From Gemmatimonadales bacterium (GTDB taxonomy: Bacteria > Gemmatimonadota > Gemmatimonadetes > Gemmatimonadales > GWC2-71-9), in contig SPDF01000002.1 in assembly GCA_004525055.1 (NCBI GenBank), positions 1 to 28,181 of the forward strand: DNA of 28,181 nt. Direction: 5' to 3'. The stretch's first letter is position 1; the number at the start of each line of letters is the position of its first letter. The notes under the pieces are model-generated. The model worked only from the letters and a program-made list of their open reading frames with translations. It made no database searches and was not told the DNA's origin. This document shows positions 16,556-23,112 of the stretch, piece by piece. The position numbers were made by a program, and so were the translations under genes.

Positions 16556-17272
16556 ATGAGCGTAGACATCCTGGCCATCGCGGCCCATCGTGACGACGTC
16601 GAACTGACCTGCGCCGGGACCCTGCTCCGCGCGATCGATCAGGGGCAGACCGCCGGCATCCTCGACCTGAGCGCCGGCGAAAGCGGCACCCGCGGCAGCG
16701 CCGACCTCCGGGCCGCCGAGGCGGAGGCGGCGGCGAAGATCCTCGGGGTCTCGGAACGCCGGAACGCAGGCCTCCCCGATGCACATCTTCAGAACTCCGA
16801 GGAGGCGCGGCGGGTGGTGGTGGCGGAGATCCGTCACTCCCGGCCCCGCGTCGTGATCTTGCCGTTCCCGGTGGGACGCCACCCCGACCATCGAATCGCC
16901 TCCGAGCTGGGTCGCGACGCCTGCTTCCTCGCCGGGCTCGCCAGGTATGACGCCGATGGCGAGCCGCACCGCCCGCACAAGCTCCTTTATGCCCTCAGCT
17001 ATCGCGAGGACCCCGTCAAGCCGACCTTCGTGGTGGACATCAGCGCCCAGTTCGAGCGGAAGCTGGCCGCCATCCGGTGTTACGCCAGCCAGTTTGACGG
17101 TGCCAAGGCCGCCGGCGAAATCTTCCCGACCGGTCAGGATCTCTACGCGCTGGTCGAGACGCAGAACGCGCATTACGGCTCACTCATCCGCACGCGGTTC
17201 GGGGAGCCCTACTTCACCCAGGAAACCGTCCGGATCGACGACGTGCTCGCGCTCGACGTCGCCAGCATGTAG
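16556..17272 (+). CDS. bshB1: BshB1-like PIG-L/LmbE deacetylase (bacillithiol biosynthesis type)
   Basis: This is a 238-residue zinc-dependent N-deacetylase. In the BshB1 branch it removes acetate from GlcNAc-malate to give GlcN-malate, the second step of bacillithiol synthesis. The fold signature is DILAIAAHRDDVELTCAGTL with ligands His11 and Asp14, and RHPDH (109-112 give His-Pro-Asp-His) for the third ligand. The BshB1-like wording includes LRAAEAEAAAKILGVSERRN, GLPDAHL, PHRPHKLLYALSY, FVVDISAQFERKLAAIRCYASQF. The usual AHPDD is AHRDD here. The bshA and bshC partners are not in view, so the pathway remains inferred. Other LmbE-family sugars are possible substrates. The start lacks a Shine-Dalgarno; the next gene begins 15 nt after the stop. 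Confidence 0.78.
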   Translation: MSVDILAIAAHRDDVELTCAGTLLRAIDQGQTAGILDLSAGESGTRGSADLRAAEAEAAAKILGVSERRNAGLPDAHLQNSEEARRVVVAEIRHSRPRVVILPFPVGRHPDHRIASELGRDACFLAGLARYDADGEPHRPHKLLYALSYREDPVKPTFVVDISAQFERKLAAIRCYASQFDGAKAAGEIFPTGQDLYALVETQNAHYGSLIRTRFGEPYFTQETVRIDDVLALDVASM

Positions 17273-17274
17273 AG

Positions 17275-17280
17275 TATCTT
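17275..17280 (+). promoter_or_regulatory. -10-like TATCTT for the cysteine desulfurase (leaderless)
   Basis: TATCTT begins three bases after the deacetylase stop and is followed by TGCCTCC and the ATG at 17288. No Shine-Dalgarno is visible. The gene may also be reached by read-through from upstream. Confidence 0.45.
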
Positions 17281-17287
17281 TGCCTCC

Positions 17288-18466
17288 ATGACTCATCCCC
17301 CCGTGTATCTCGACCACGCCGCCACGACCCCCGTGCGCGCCGAGGTGCTCGAAGCCATGCTCCCGTTCCTGGGCCCCGCCGCCTTCGGCAATCCCTCGAG
17401 TGCGCATCGCTTTGGTCGCACCGCGCGCGCCGGCATCGAGGAGGCACGGCGCCAGGTCGCCACCGCCCTCGGCGCCGAGCCGAGCCAGGTCATTTTCACC
17501 TCCGGCGGCACCGAGGCGGATAATCTCGCCGTCGTCGGGGCATCGCTCGCGGCCGGGGCCGAAGGCCGCCCGATGCACGCGGCGGTCTGTGCGACGGACC
17601 ACAAAGCCGTGCTCGCCGCGGCCCACGCCGTGGCCCGTCTCGGCGGATCGGAAACAGTCCTGCCGGTCGACAGCCACGGGATCCTCGACCTGGCGGCCCT
17701 CGACGCGGCACTGGCGGCCAGGCCCGCGATCGTGTCCGTCATGTGGGTCAACAACGAGGTGGGAACCGTCCAGCCAGTGGGGGAAATCGGCCGCCGGTGC
17801 CGCGCCGCTGGCACGATGTTCCACACCGATGCGGTGCAGGCGTTCGGGCAACTCCCGGTCACGATGGAGGACACGGGGGCCACACTCCTCACGATTTCCG
17901 GGCACAAGATCGGCGCGCCGAAGGGTATCGGCGCGCTCGTCGTCCAAAGTCGTGCGGCCGTTGAGGCGATCATCCATGGTGGGGGCCAGCAGTTTGGACT
18001 CCGGCCCGGCACCGAAAACGTGCCGGGCTCCGTCGCACTCGGCAAAGCAGCCGAACTCGCCGCCGCCGAGCAGGCCGCCAAGGCCACGCGTCTCGGCAAG
18101 CTCCGGGACGAGCTGGCCGCACGGATCCGGATCGCTATTCCCGACATCGTCTGGATTGCCGAGGGTGCGCCGCGCGCGCCCCACGTGCTCAGCCTGGGGA
18201 TCCCGGGCGCGGACGCCGAGGCGTTGCTCATGCATCTCGACCTGCAGGGCGTGGCGGCATCGGGGGGCTCCGCGTGCACCACCGGCGCGGCGGAGCCGTC
18301 GCACGTGCTCACCGCGATGGGCGTCCCGCGGGAGCTCGCGCTGTGTACGATCCGCTTCTCGATGGGCCGGGAAACCACGCAGGCCGATATCGACCGGGCC
18401 GTTGCGGTGTTGCCCACCGTCGTGGCCAAGGTGCGCACGCTGGGAGGGTTGCTCGGTCGTGCCTGA
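17288..18466 (+). CDS. Cysteine desulfurase (NifS/IscS family)
   Basis: This 392-residue PLP enzyme takes sulfur from cysteine as an enzyme-bound persulfide. Seen: N-terminal YLDHAATTPVR, cofactor residues His105 (TDHKAV), Asp181 and Gln184 (HTDAVQAFGQ), Schiff-base Lys207 (SGHKIGAPKG) and the catalytic loop with Cys330 (SGGSACTTG). Positions LRPGTENVPG are also conserved. The length and the short catalytic-loop form place it near group I NifS/IscS enzymes. No iscU, iscR or fdx gene is adjacent. Instead mnmA overlaps its end by 8 bases, with its GTG inside this gene's last codons, so the likely job is supplying sulfur for tRNA 2-thiouridine. A role in Fe-S cluster assembly cannot be excluded. 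Confidence 0.93.
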   Translation: MTHPPVYLDHAATTPVRAEVLEAMLPFLGPAAFGNPSSAHRFGRTARAGIEEARRQVATALGAEPSQVIFTSGGTEADNLAVVGASLAAGAEGRPMHAAVCATDHKAVLAAAHAVARLGGSETVLPVDSHGILDLAALDAALAARPAIVSVMWVNNEVGTVQPVGEIGRRCRAAGTMFHTDAVQAFGQLPVTMEDTGATLLTISGHKIGAPKGIGALVVQSRAAVEAIIHGGGQQFGLRPGTENVPGSVALGKAAELAAAEQAAKATRLGKLRDELAARIRIAIPDIVWIAEGAPRAPHVLSLGIPGADAEALLMHLDLQGVAASGGSACTTGAAEPSHVLTAMGVPRELALCTIRFSMGRETTQADIDRAVAVLPTVVAKVRTLGGLLGRA

Positions 18467-19517
18467 ACGGGTGCTGGTGGCGATGTCGGGCGGCGTGGAC
18501 AGTTCGGTGGCCGCGGCGCTGCTCGTTGAGCAGGGCTATGAGGTCGTGGGTGCCACCATGAAGCTCTTCTGCTATGGCGACTCGGTCCCCGATCGGCCCT
18601 GTTGCTCGCTGGATTCGATCAACGACGCGCGCGATGTGGCCGCGGCGCTGGGCATTCCGCACTATGTGCTCAACCTCGAAGACCGCTTCTCGCTGCACGT
18701 CATCCAGAACTTCGTGTCGGAGTACAGTCGTGGGCGGACCCCGATCCCCTGCGTGCGGTGCAATTCCTTCACCAAGTTCCGCGACCTCCTGGCCCACGCC
18801 GATTCCCTCGACTGCGACTACATCGCCACTGGCCACTATGCCGTGGCCCGCGACGGCGCGCTGTACCGTGGTGAGGACCGGAACAAGGACCAGAGCTACT
18901 TCCTCTGGGGGATCGACCGGGTCGTGGTGGCGCGGATGCTGACGCCGGTCGGCAGTTCCACGAAGGACGAGACGCGGGCCCTGGCGCGCCGGCTGGGGCT
19001 GGCCACGGCGGACAAGCCGGAGTCGGTGGAAATCTGTTTCGTGCCGGACGATGACTACGTCGGCGTGCTGCAGCAGCATCTCCCCGCCGACGCCCCGGCA
19101 CTTACCCCCGGTCCTCTCACGACCGTCGCCGGCGAGGTGATCGGCGAGCACGAGGGGTTTGCGCGGTACACCGTCGGCCAGCGTCGCGGGCTTCCGGGAG
19201 GTTTCGCCGAGCCGATGTATGTGGTGGCCATTCGGCCGGAGGGTCGCGAAGTGGTGATCGGGCCGGAAGCGGCGCTCGAGGGCAACCGCCTCGGGCTGGC
19301 GGAGGTGAACTGGCTGGCCCCGGCGCTCACCGTCGGCGATCGATGCGGCGTGCAGATCCGGTACCGCGCGCGCGCCATCCCTGCCACCGTCACGGCGCGC
19401 AGCGATGACGGCATCGCCCTCCTGCTCGACACCCCCGGTCGAGCCATATCTCCCGGGCAGTCGGGGGTCCTCTACGGCGCCGACGACCGCGTCCTCGGCG
19501 GCGGAGTGATTCAATGA
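18459..19517 (+). CDS. mnmA: tRNA-specific 2-thiouridylase MnmA
   Basis: This 352-residue enzyme makes 2-thiouridine at position 34 of Lys, Glu and Gln tRNAs, using ATP and persulfide sulfur. The PP-loop SGGVDSS (residues 10-16) binds ATP. The catalytic pair is Cys101 (PIPCVRCNSFTKF) and Cys193 (VEICFVPDDDY). DYIATGHYA, KDQSYFLWGI and RYTVGQRRGL are family markers, and the C-terminal beta-barrel ends LGGGVIQ. An extra CC pair (48-49) precedes the LDSINDARDVAAALGIPHYV segment. The start is GTG 18459, with GGGAGGG about 10 nt upstream, and lies inside the end of the desulfurase gene. The stop overlaps the ATG of the peptidase gene (ATGA), so three genes are coupled. Confidence 0.95.
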   Translation: MPERVLVAMSGGVDSSVAAALLVEQGYEVVGATMKLFCYGDSVPDRPCCSLDSINDARDVAAALGIPHYVLNLEDRFSLHVIQNFVSEYSRGRTPIPCVRCNSFTKFRDLLAHADSLDCDYIATGHYAVARDGALYRGEDRNKDQSYFLWGIDRVVVARMLTPVGSSTKDETRALARRLGLATADKPESVEICFVPDDDYVGVLQQHLPADAPALTPGPLTTVAGEVIGEHEGFARYTVGQRRGLPGGFAEPMYVVAIRPEGREVVIGPEAALEGNRLGLAEVNWLAPALTVGDRCGVQIRYRARAIPATVTARSDDGIALLLDTPGRAISPGQSGVLYGADDRVLGGGVIQ

Positions 19518-21550
19518 AACGTTTCGTGCGCTCCGTGACCACGGCGGCAGCAGTCATGGCGGGTGCGGTGAACGCCTCGGCCCAGTCGGACCAGGTGCCG
19601 ATGACGATCGCAAAGTTCCTCGCGGTGCGCGCGGTCTCTGACCCGCAGCCGTCGCCCGACGGCCGGCTCCTCGCCTTCACCGTTTCCGCCCCCTCACTCG
19701 ACGAGGACCGCAACCGCAGCCGCATCTGGCTGGCAGACCTCGGTTCCGGGGAAACTTGGGAAGCGACGTCGGGGTCGGGGAGTGAGCGGTCGCCGCGCTG
19801 GTCGTCAGACGGCAAGACCTTGTCGTACATCTCGACCCGGGTAGACGGCGCCCAGATCTGGCGCCTCCCGATTCGTGGCGGAGAACCTACCCGCATCTCA
19901 TTCGTTCCCGGCGGCATCTCCGAGTTCCTGGTGTCCCCGGGTGGCAAGGCGATGTTTTACATCAAGGATGTGCAGTGGCCCGCGGCGCAGGAGATCAACC
20001 AACGCAACTCTCCCTACCCCACGGAAGCAAAGATCTGGACCGAGCTGTTCTATCGGCACTGGAGTGAGTGGCGTGTCGGACAGCGCCAGCATGTCTTCCG
20101 CCTCGAGCCGGGCGATTCCATCGGCACCGACATCACCCCCTATGACCGCGACGTCCCCACCCTGGCCCTCGGCGGGGTCGGCGTGGCGCTCTCGCAGTTC
20201 GGGACCGAAGTGGCGGTGGTGCTGAATCCCGACTCGTCACTGGCCACCAGCACCAACAACGACATCTTCGTCATGGGGCCCGACGGCAGCGGCCGTCAGG
20301 CGATTACGACCAACCCTGCCAACGACAACTCGCCGGCGTACTCACCGGATAGTCGCTACGTGGCGTACCTGGCCATGACCGTACCCGGCTTCGAGGCGGA
20401 CCGTCAGCAGGTGATGATCTACGAGCGGGCCACCGGCCGGCGGCGGGCGCTGAGCGCCGAGTGGGCATTGTCGGTGGACGCCATCACCTGGACGCCCGAC
20501 TCGCGCGCGCTGATTGCGGAGGTGCCGGAGCGCGGGGGGGTATCGTTCTACCGGATCGACGTCGCCACTGGCCGCCGCGCCCTCCTCGTATCGGGCGGCG
20601 TGAACCGCGCGGCGCGCATCCCCCCGCGCGGCGATGACATGGTGTTCCTGCGGAGCACCGCCGATCGCCCCGCCGAGGTCTGGGCCGCGAATTGGACGAG
20701 CGGCCTGGGCCTCCGCCAAGTCACCACCCAGAACGATGAATGGCGAACGGACCTCGCACTCAACCCGCTGGAACCATTCGGCTTCGTCGGGGCCCTCGGG
20801 GACTCGGTGTTCGGGTGGGTCATGAAGCCGCCCGGCTTCGACCCCGCGAAGCAGTACCCGGTGGCGTACCTCATCCACGGTGGCCCGCAGGGAGCGTGGA
20901 GCGATGAATGGCACCCCCGCTGGAACTACGCGATGTTCGCGGCACGGGGCTACGTGGTGGCCGCCGTCAACTTCCACGGAAGCACCGGGTACGGTCAGGC
21001 GTTTACCAACAGCATTTCCCTCCACTGGGGGGACTACCCCTACGACGACCTGATGAAGGGGCTCGACGTCGTGGTAGCGAATCCGTGGGTGGACGGCAGT
21101 CGAGTCGGCGCCGCCGGTGCGTCGTACGGCGGCTACATGATCTACTGGATGGCCGGCCAGACGAACCGATTCCGCACCTTGGTGGCGCACGACGGAATCT
21201 TCAACCCGGTGAGCTTCATCGGGACGACGGAGGAGCTCTGGTTCCCGATCCACGAATTCGGTGGCACACAGCTGATGCCATCGGCACGCGCGACGATGGA
21301 AAAATGGTCACCGGCCAACTACACGGCGCGCTGGCAGACTCCTCTGCTGATCATTCACGGCCAGGATGATTATCGCGTGGATGTGTCCGAGGGATTCCAG
21401 GCGTACACCGCGCTGCGGCTGCGCGGGTTGCCCGGCAAGTTCCTCTATTTCCCGAACGAGGGGCATTTCGTCCTTCGGCCGCGGGACCGGCGCCTCTGGT
21501 GGAGCACGGTGCTCGACTGGCTGGACGCTTCGCTTCGCCCGACGCCGTAG
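19514..21550 (+). CDS. Secreted S9-family prolyl oligopeptidase-type peptidase
   Basis: This 678-residue exported serine peptidase is of the dipeptidyl-peptidase IV/acylaminoacyl-peptidase type. Residues 1-23 are a signal peptide (VTTAAAVMAGAVNASAQ). The N-terminal half has WD40-like TolB/PD40 repeats (PQPSPDGRLLAFTV, SPRWSSDGKTLSYIS, SPAYSPDSRYVAYL). The C-terminal alpha/beta-hydrolase has the nucleophile Ser537 (GASYGGYM), Asp619 (HGQDDYRV) and His651 (NEGHF). The oxyanion-side segment is YLIHGGPQGAWSDEW. The family trims peptides, often after proline or alanine, but this protein's specificity is unknown. It overlaps the mnmA stop by four bases; GGCGGAG gives a Shine-Dalgarno. A link to tRNA thiolation is not expected, so the coupling is probably only positional. 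Confidence 0.93.
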   Translation: MKRFVRSVTTAAAVMAGAVNASAQSDQVPMTIAKFLAVRAVSDPQPSPDGRLLAFTVSAPSLDEDRNRSRIWLADLGSGETWEATSGSGSERSPRWSSDGKTLSYISTRVDGAQIWRLPIRGGEPTRISFVPGGISEFLVSPGGKAMFYIKDVQWPAAQEINQRNSPYPTEAKIWTELFYRHWSEWRVGQRQHVFRLEPGDSIGTDITPYDRDVPTLALGGVGVALSQFGTEVAVVLNPDSSLATSTNNDIFVMGPDGSGRQAITTNPANDNSPAYSPDSRYVAYLAMTVPGFEADRQQVMIYERATGRRRALSAEWALSVDAITWTPDSRALIAEVPERGGVSFYRIDVATGRRALLVSGGVNRAARIPPRGDDMVFLRSTADRPAEVWAANWTSGLGLRQVTTQNDEWRTDLALNPLEPFGFVGALGDSVFGWVMKPPGFDPAKQYPVAYLIHGGPQGAWSDEWHPRWNYAMFAARGYVVAAVNFHGSTGYGQAFTNSISLHWGDYPYDDLMKGLDVVVANPWVDGSRVGAAGASYGGYMIYWMAGQTNRFRTLVAHDGIFNPVSFIGTTEELWFPIHEFGGTQLMPSARATMEKWSPANYTARWQTPLLIIHGQDDYRVDVSEGFQAYTALRLRGLPGKFLYFPNEGHFVLRPRDRRLWWSTVLDWLDASLRPTP

Positions 21551-21580
21551 CGTCGGACCCCTGCATCCGTCCGAGGACCC

Positions 21581-21958
21581 ATGAAATCGTTCCTGATCCG
21601 GTGGATGATCAACACCATCGCTCTCTCAGCGGCGGTACAGGTCATTCCCGGCATCCATTTCACCGACGGGCCTCTCCAGCTGCTGGCGGTGGCGCTCGTC
21701 TTCGGCGTGGTCAACGCCGTCCTCCGGCCCATCCTGACGGTGCTTTCGTGTCCGCTGGTCCTGCTGACGCTAGGCCTCTTTACGCTGGTGATCAACGGTG
21801 TGATGCTGATGCTCACCGCCCGCCTGGCGGCCATCTGGAATCTCGGGTTCCGCGTGGACGGTTTCTGGCCGGCGTTCTGGGGCGGACTGGTGGTGGGGCT
21901 GGTCAGTCTGGCGCTGGCGCTCCTGGTGAGCGGGGATCAGCGCCCGGGGAAGGGGTGA
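21581..21958 (+). CDS. Small four-helix membrane protein, PF04020 'phage holin' family
   Basis: This 125-residue inner-membrane protein has four hydrophobic segments: about 5-25 (LIRWMINTIALSAAVQVIPG), 30-52, 55-80 (PLVLLTLGLFTLVINGVMLM) and 92-116. The motifs NTIAL, VNAVLRPIL, LTLGLFTLVINGVML and VDGFWPAFWGGLVVGLVS are characteristic of PF04020, the family often annotated as phage holin family protein. Family knowledge: most members are chromosomal and of unknown function. There are no phage genes here, so holin activity should not be assumed. A GAGGA Shine-Dalgarno lies 3 nt before the ATG. It follows the peptidase gene by 30 bp. Confidence 0.9.
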   Translation: MKSFLIRWMINTIALSAAVQVIPGIHFTDGPLQLLAVALVFGVVNAVLRPILTVLSCPLVLLTLGLFTLVINGVMLMLTARLAAIWNLGFRVDGFWPAFWGGLVVGLVSLALALLVSGDQRPGKG

Positions 21959-22000
21959 TACCCATCACACCGAACGTGGGGCAGGCTGCTTAACGTTTCG

Positions 22001-22034
22001 GATGGGCCATCGTCTACTGGGCGAAGTGCCCATC
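22001..22034 (+). promoter_or_regulatory. Inverted repeats before the lipoprotein gene
   Basis: Perfect 7-base arms GATGGGC (22001-22007) and GCCCATC (22028-22034) occur with a competing stem TGGGC/GCCCA (22018-22022 and 22028-22032). The right arm can pair with only one partner at a time. If transcription starts at the -10 candidate 22038, these arms are a DNA operator around the -35 region. If it starts from TAACGT (21991-21996), they form alternative leader hairpins. Confidence 0.4.
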
Positions 22035-22037
22035 TGA

Positions 22038-22043
22038 TACGAT
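22038..22043 (+). promoter_or_regulatory. Candidate extended -10 (TGATACGAT) for the lipoprotein gene
   Basis: TACGAT, preceded by TGA as in extended -10 promoters, lies 20 nt before the ATG at 22064. The intervening bases hold a good AAGGAG Shine-Dalgarno. A second possible -10, TAACGT at 21991-21996, is further upstream. Confidence 0.4.
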
Positions 22044-22063
22044 CAACTTAAGGAGTCTCACCC

Positions 22064-22972
22064 ATGCGATTCCATACCACCGCACTCCTGGTGGCCGCCG
22101 CCTTTGCTGCAACTGCTTGCAGTGACGCACCGACCGGTACCTCCAGCGAGGAGAGCGCGGTCCAGCAGGCCTACCTCGACGTCGATGCCGGATATTTCGA
22201 CGAGAACCCCGGTGGCGACGAGATGTTCGCCTCCCCTATCCTGACCTCCTCCCCCACACTCGTTTCGGCCCCCGGCGATCCGTACGTGGCCCCCGAACAT
22301 TGGGGGCGGCGCCGCGCCGACGAGCGCCCGAGCCGTGACCGCATCGTGGTCATCGAGGGTGACACCGCCAAGGTATTCGTGGCCGTTCGATTTCGGGGCC
22401 GGTTCCTCGTGGACACCACCTTCGACGACATCGTGAATCCGGGCGCCAAGCCGATGCACGAGACCCTGCGGCATCATGCCGTGTTCGTGAAGGATGAAGA
22501 CGCACGGCGGGGCTGGCGCCTCATCGCCATGAGCCTCGGCAACATTGTCGATACCGATCCCGCCCGGCGGACGGTGGAGATCGCTTCGATGCAGGTCTCG
22601 GTGAACGGAACCGAGGTTGGCGAGGTCACCGACCCGACCCAGCTGTTCCGGGTGCAGGGTGACGTGCCGGAACTGCATGTGGGCGACAGCATTGTCGTGA
22701 CCGTTGGGGTCCGCAACAGCACCGGGACCGACCTGGTGCCGCCAACCCAGGTGTTCCTCCACGTTCGGCATCACCGGGCCGACCAGGACCGCTGGGGACG
22801 CATCCTGATGCGGCTCGCCGATGACGGCACCTGGAGCATGGGCTGGACGGTGCGCCGACCGGGTATTGCCCGGATGGCCGTCGATGCGATCGACTCGGAA
22901 GCACTCCAGACGCAGACGGGTGACAACTACCGGGCGAACATCTGGGCGTTCCCGTACCGCGCCATTCGCTAA
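22064..22972 (+). CDS. Predicted lipoprotein of unknown function
   Basis: This is a 302-residue exported protein. The N-terminus MRFHTTALLVAAAFAATACS has a lipobox-like ATAC with Cys19 as the probable lipid-attachment site. The mature part starts with a Ser/Thr/Glu-rich linker and contains beta-rich segments such as RIVVIEGDTAKVFVAVRFRG and VGDSIVVTVGVRNSTG, suggesting one or two immunoglobulin-like beta domains. I do not recognise the family. An arginine/aspartate/histidine-rich stretch (HWGRRRADERPSRDR) follows the linker. AAGGAG lies 9 nt before the ATG. It stands alone, closed by the terminator at 22992-23034, so it is probably a single-gene transcript. Confidence 0.75.
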   Translation: MRFHTTALLVAAAFAATACSDAPTGTSSEESAVQQAYLDVDAGYFDENPGGDEMFASPILTSSPTLVSAPGDPYVAPEHWGRRRADERPSRDRIVVIEGDTAKVFVAVRFRGRFLVDTTFDDIVNPGAKPMHETLRHHAVFVKDEDARRGWRLIAMSLGNIVDTDPARRTVEIASMQVSVNGTEVGEVTDPTQLFRVQGDVPELHVGDSIVVTVGVRNSTGTDLVPPTQVFLHVRHHRADQDRWGRILMRLADDGTWSMGWTVRRPGIARMAVDAIDSEALQTQTGDNYRANIWAFPYRAIR

Positions 22973-22991
22973 TCGAACCAGCATGGCAAGG

Positions 22992-23034
22992 AACGCCGGC
23001 CCCGGAGATACTTCCGCGGCCGGCGTTTCTTGTT
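22992..23034 (+). terminator. Intrinsic terminator after the lipoprotein gene
   Basis: Perfect 10-base arms AACGCCGGCC (22992-23001) and GGCCGGCGTT (23018-23027) enclose a 16-base loop. They run into TTTCTTGTTCT on the plus strand. It lies 20 bases after the stop and insulates ppk1 from upstream transcription. This is the clearest rho-independent terminator in the window. Confidence 0.85.
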
Positions 23035-23042
23035 CTAAAACC

Positions 23043-23104
23043 TTTTACAGCAATATGTTACACGTTTGTGACAGGGCTTCCCGATGCCTGACATTCGGGC
23101 TACA
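23043..23104 (+). promoter_or_regulatory. TNACA repeat array (Pho-box-like) upstream of ppk1
   Basis: Five TNACA-type elements occur on the coding strand: TTTTACA (23043-23049), TGTTACA (23056-23062), TGTGACA (23067-23073), CCTGACA (23087-23093) and GGCTACA (23098-23104). Their ACA cores are spaced 13, 11, 20 and 11 bases, close to whole DNA turns. Bacillus PhoP binds TT(A/C/T)ACA direct repeats at about 11-bp steps. The opposite strand reads CTGTCAC-AAAC-GTGTAAC, near the E. coli Pho box. The best pair ends about 40 bases before the predicted start of transcription, a normal activator position. The last element overlaps the -10. Confidence 0.5.
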
Positions 23105-23106
23105 TT
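23101..23106 (+). promoter_or_regulatory. -10-like TACATT for ppk1 (leaderless)
   Basis: TACATT is followed by TCAAAT and the GTG start at 23113. There is no Shine-Dalgarno, and the -35 position (23078-23083, TTCCCG) is poor. That fits a promoter needing an activator. Confidence 0.5.
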
Positions 23107-23112
23107 TCAAAT

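Noticed and set aside
21581..21958. A prophage holin as evidence of a phage remnant
   Set aside because: PF04020 proteins are mostly chromosomal membrane proteins, and no other phage gene, integrase or attachment site is nearby.
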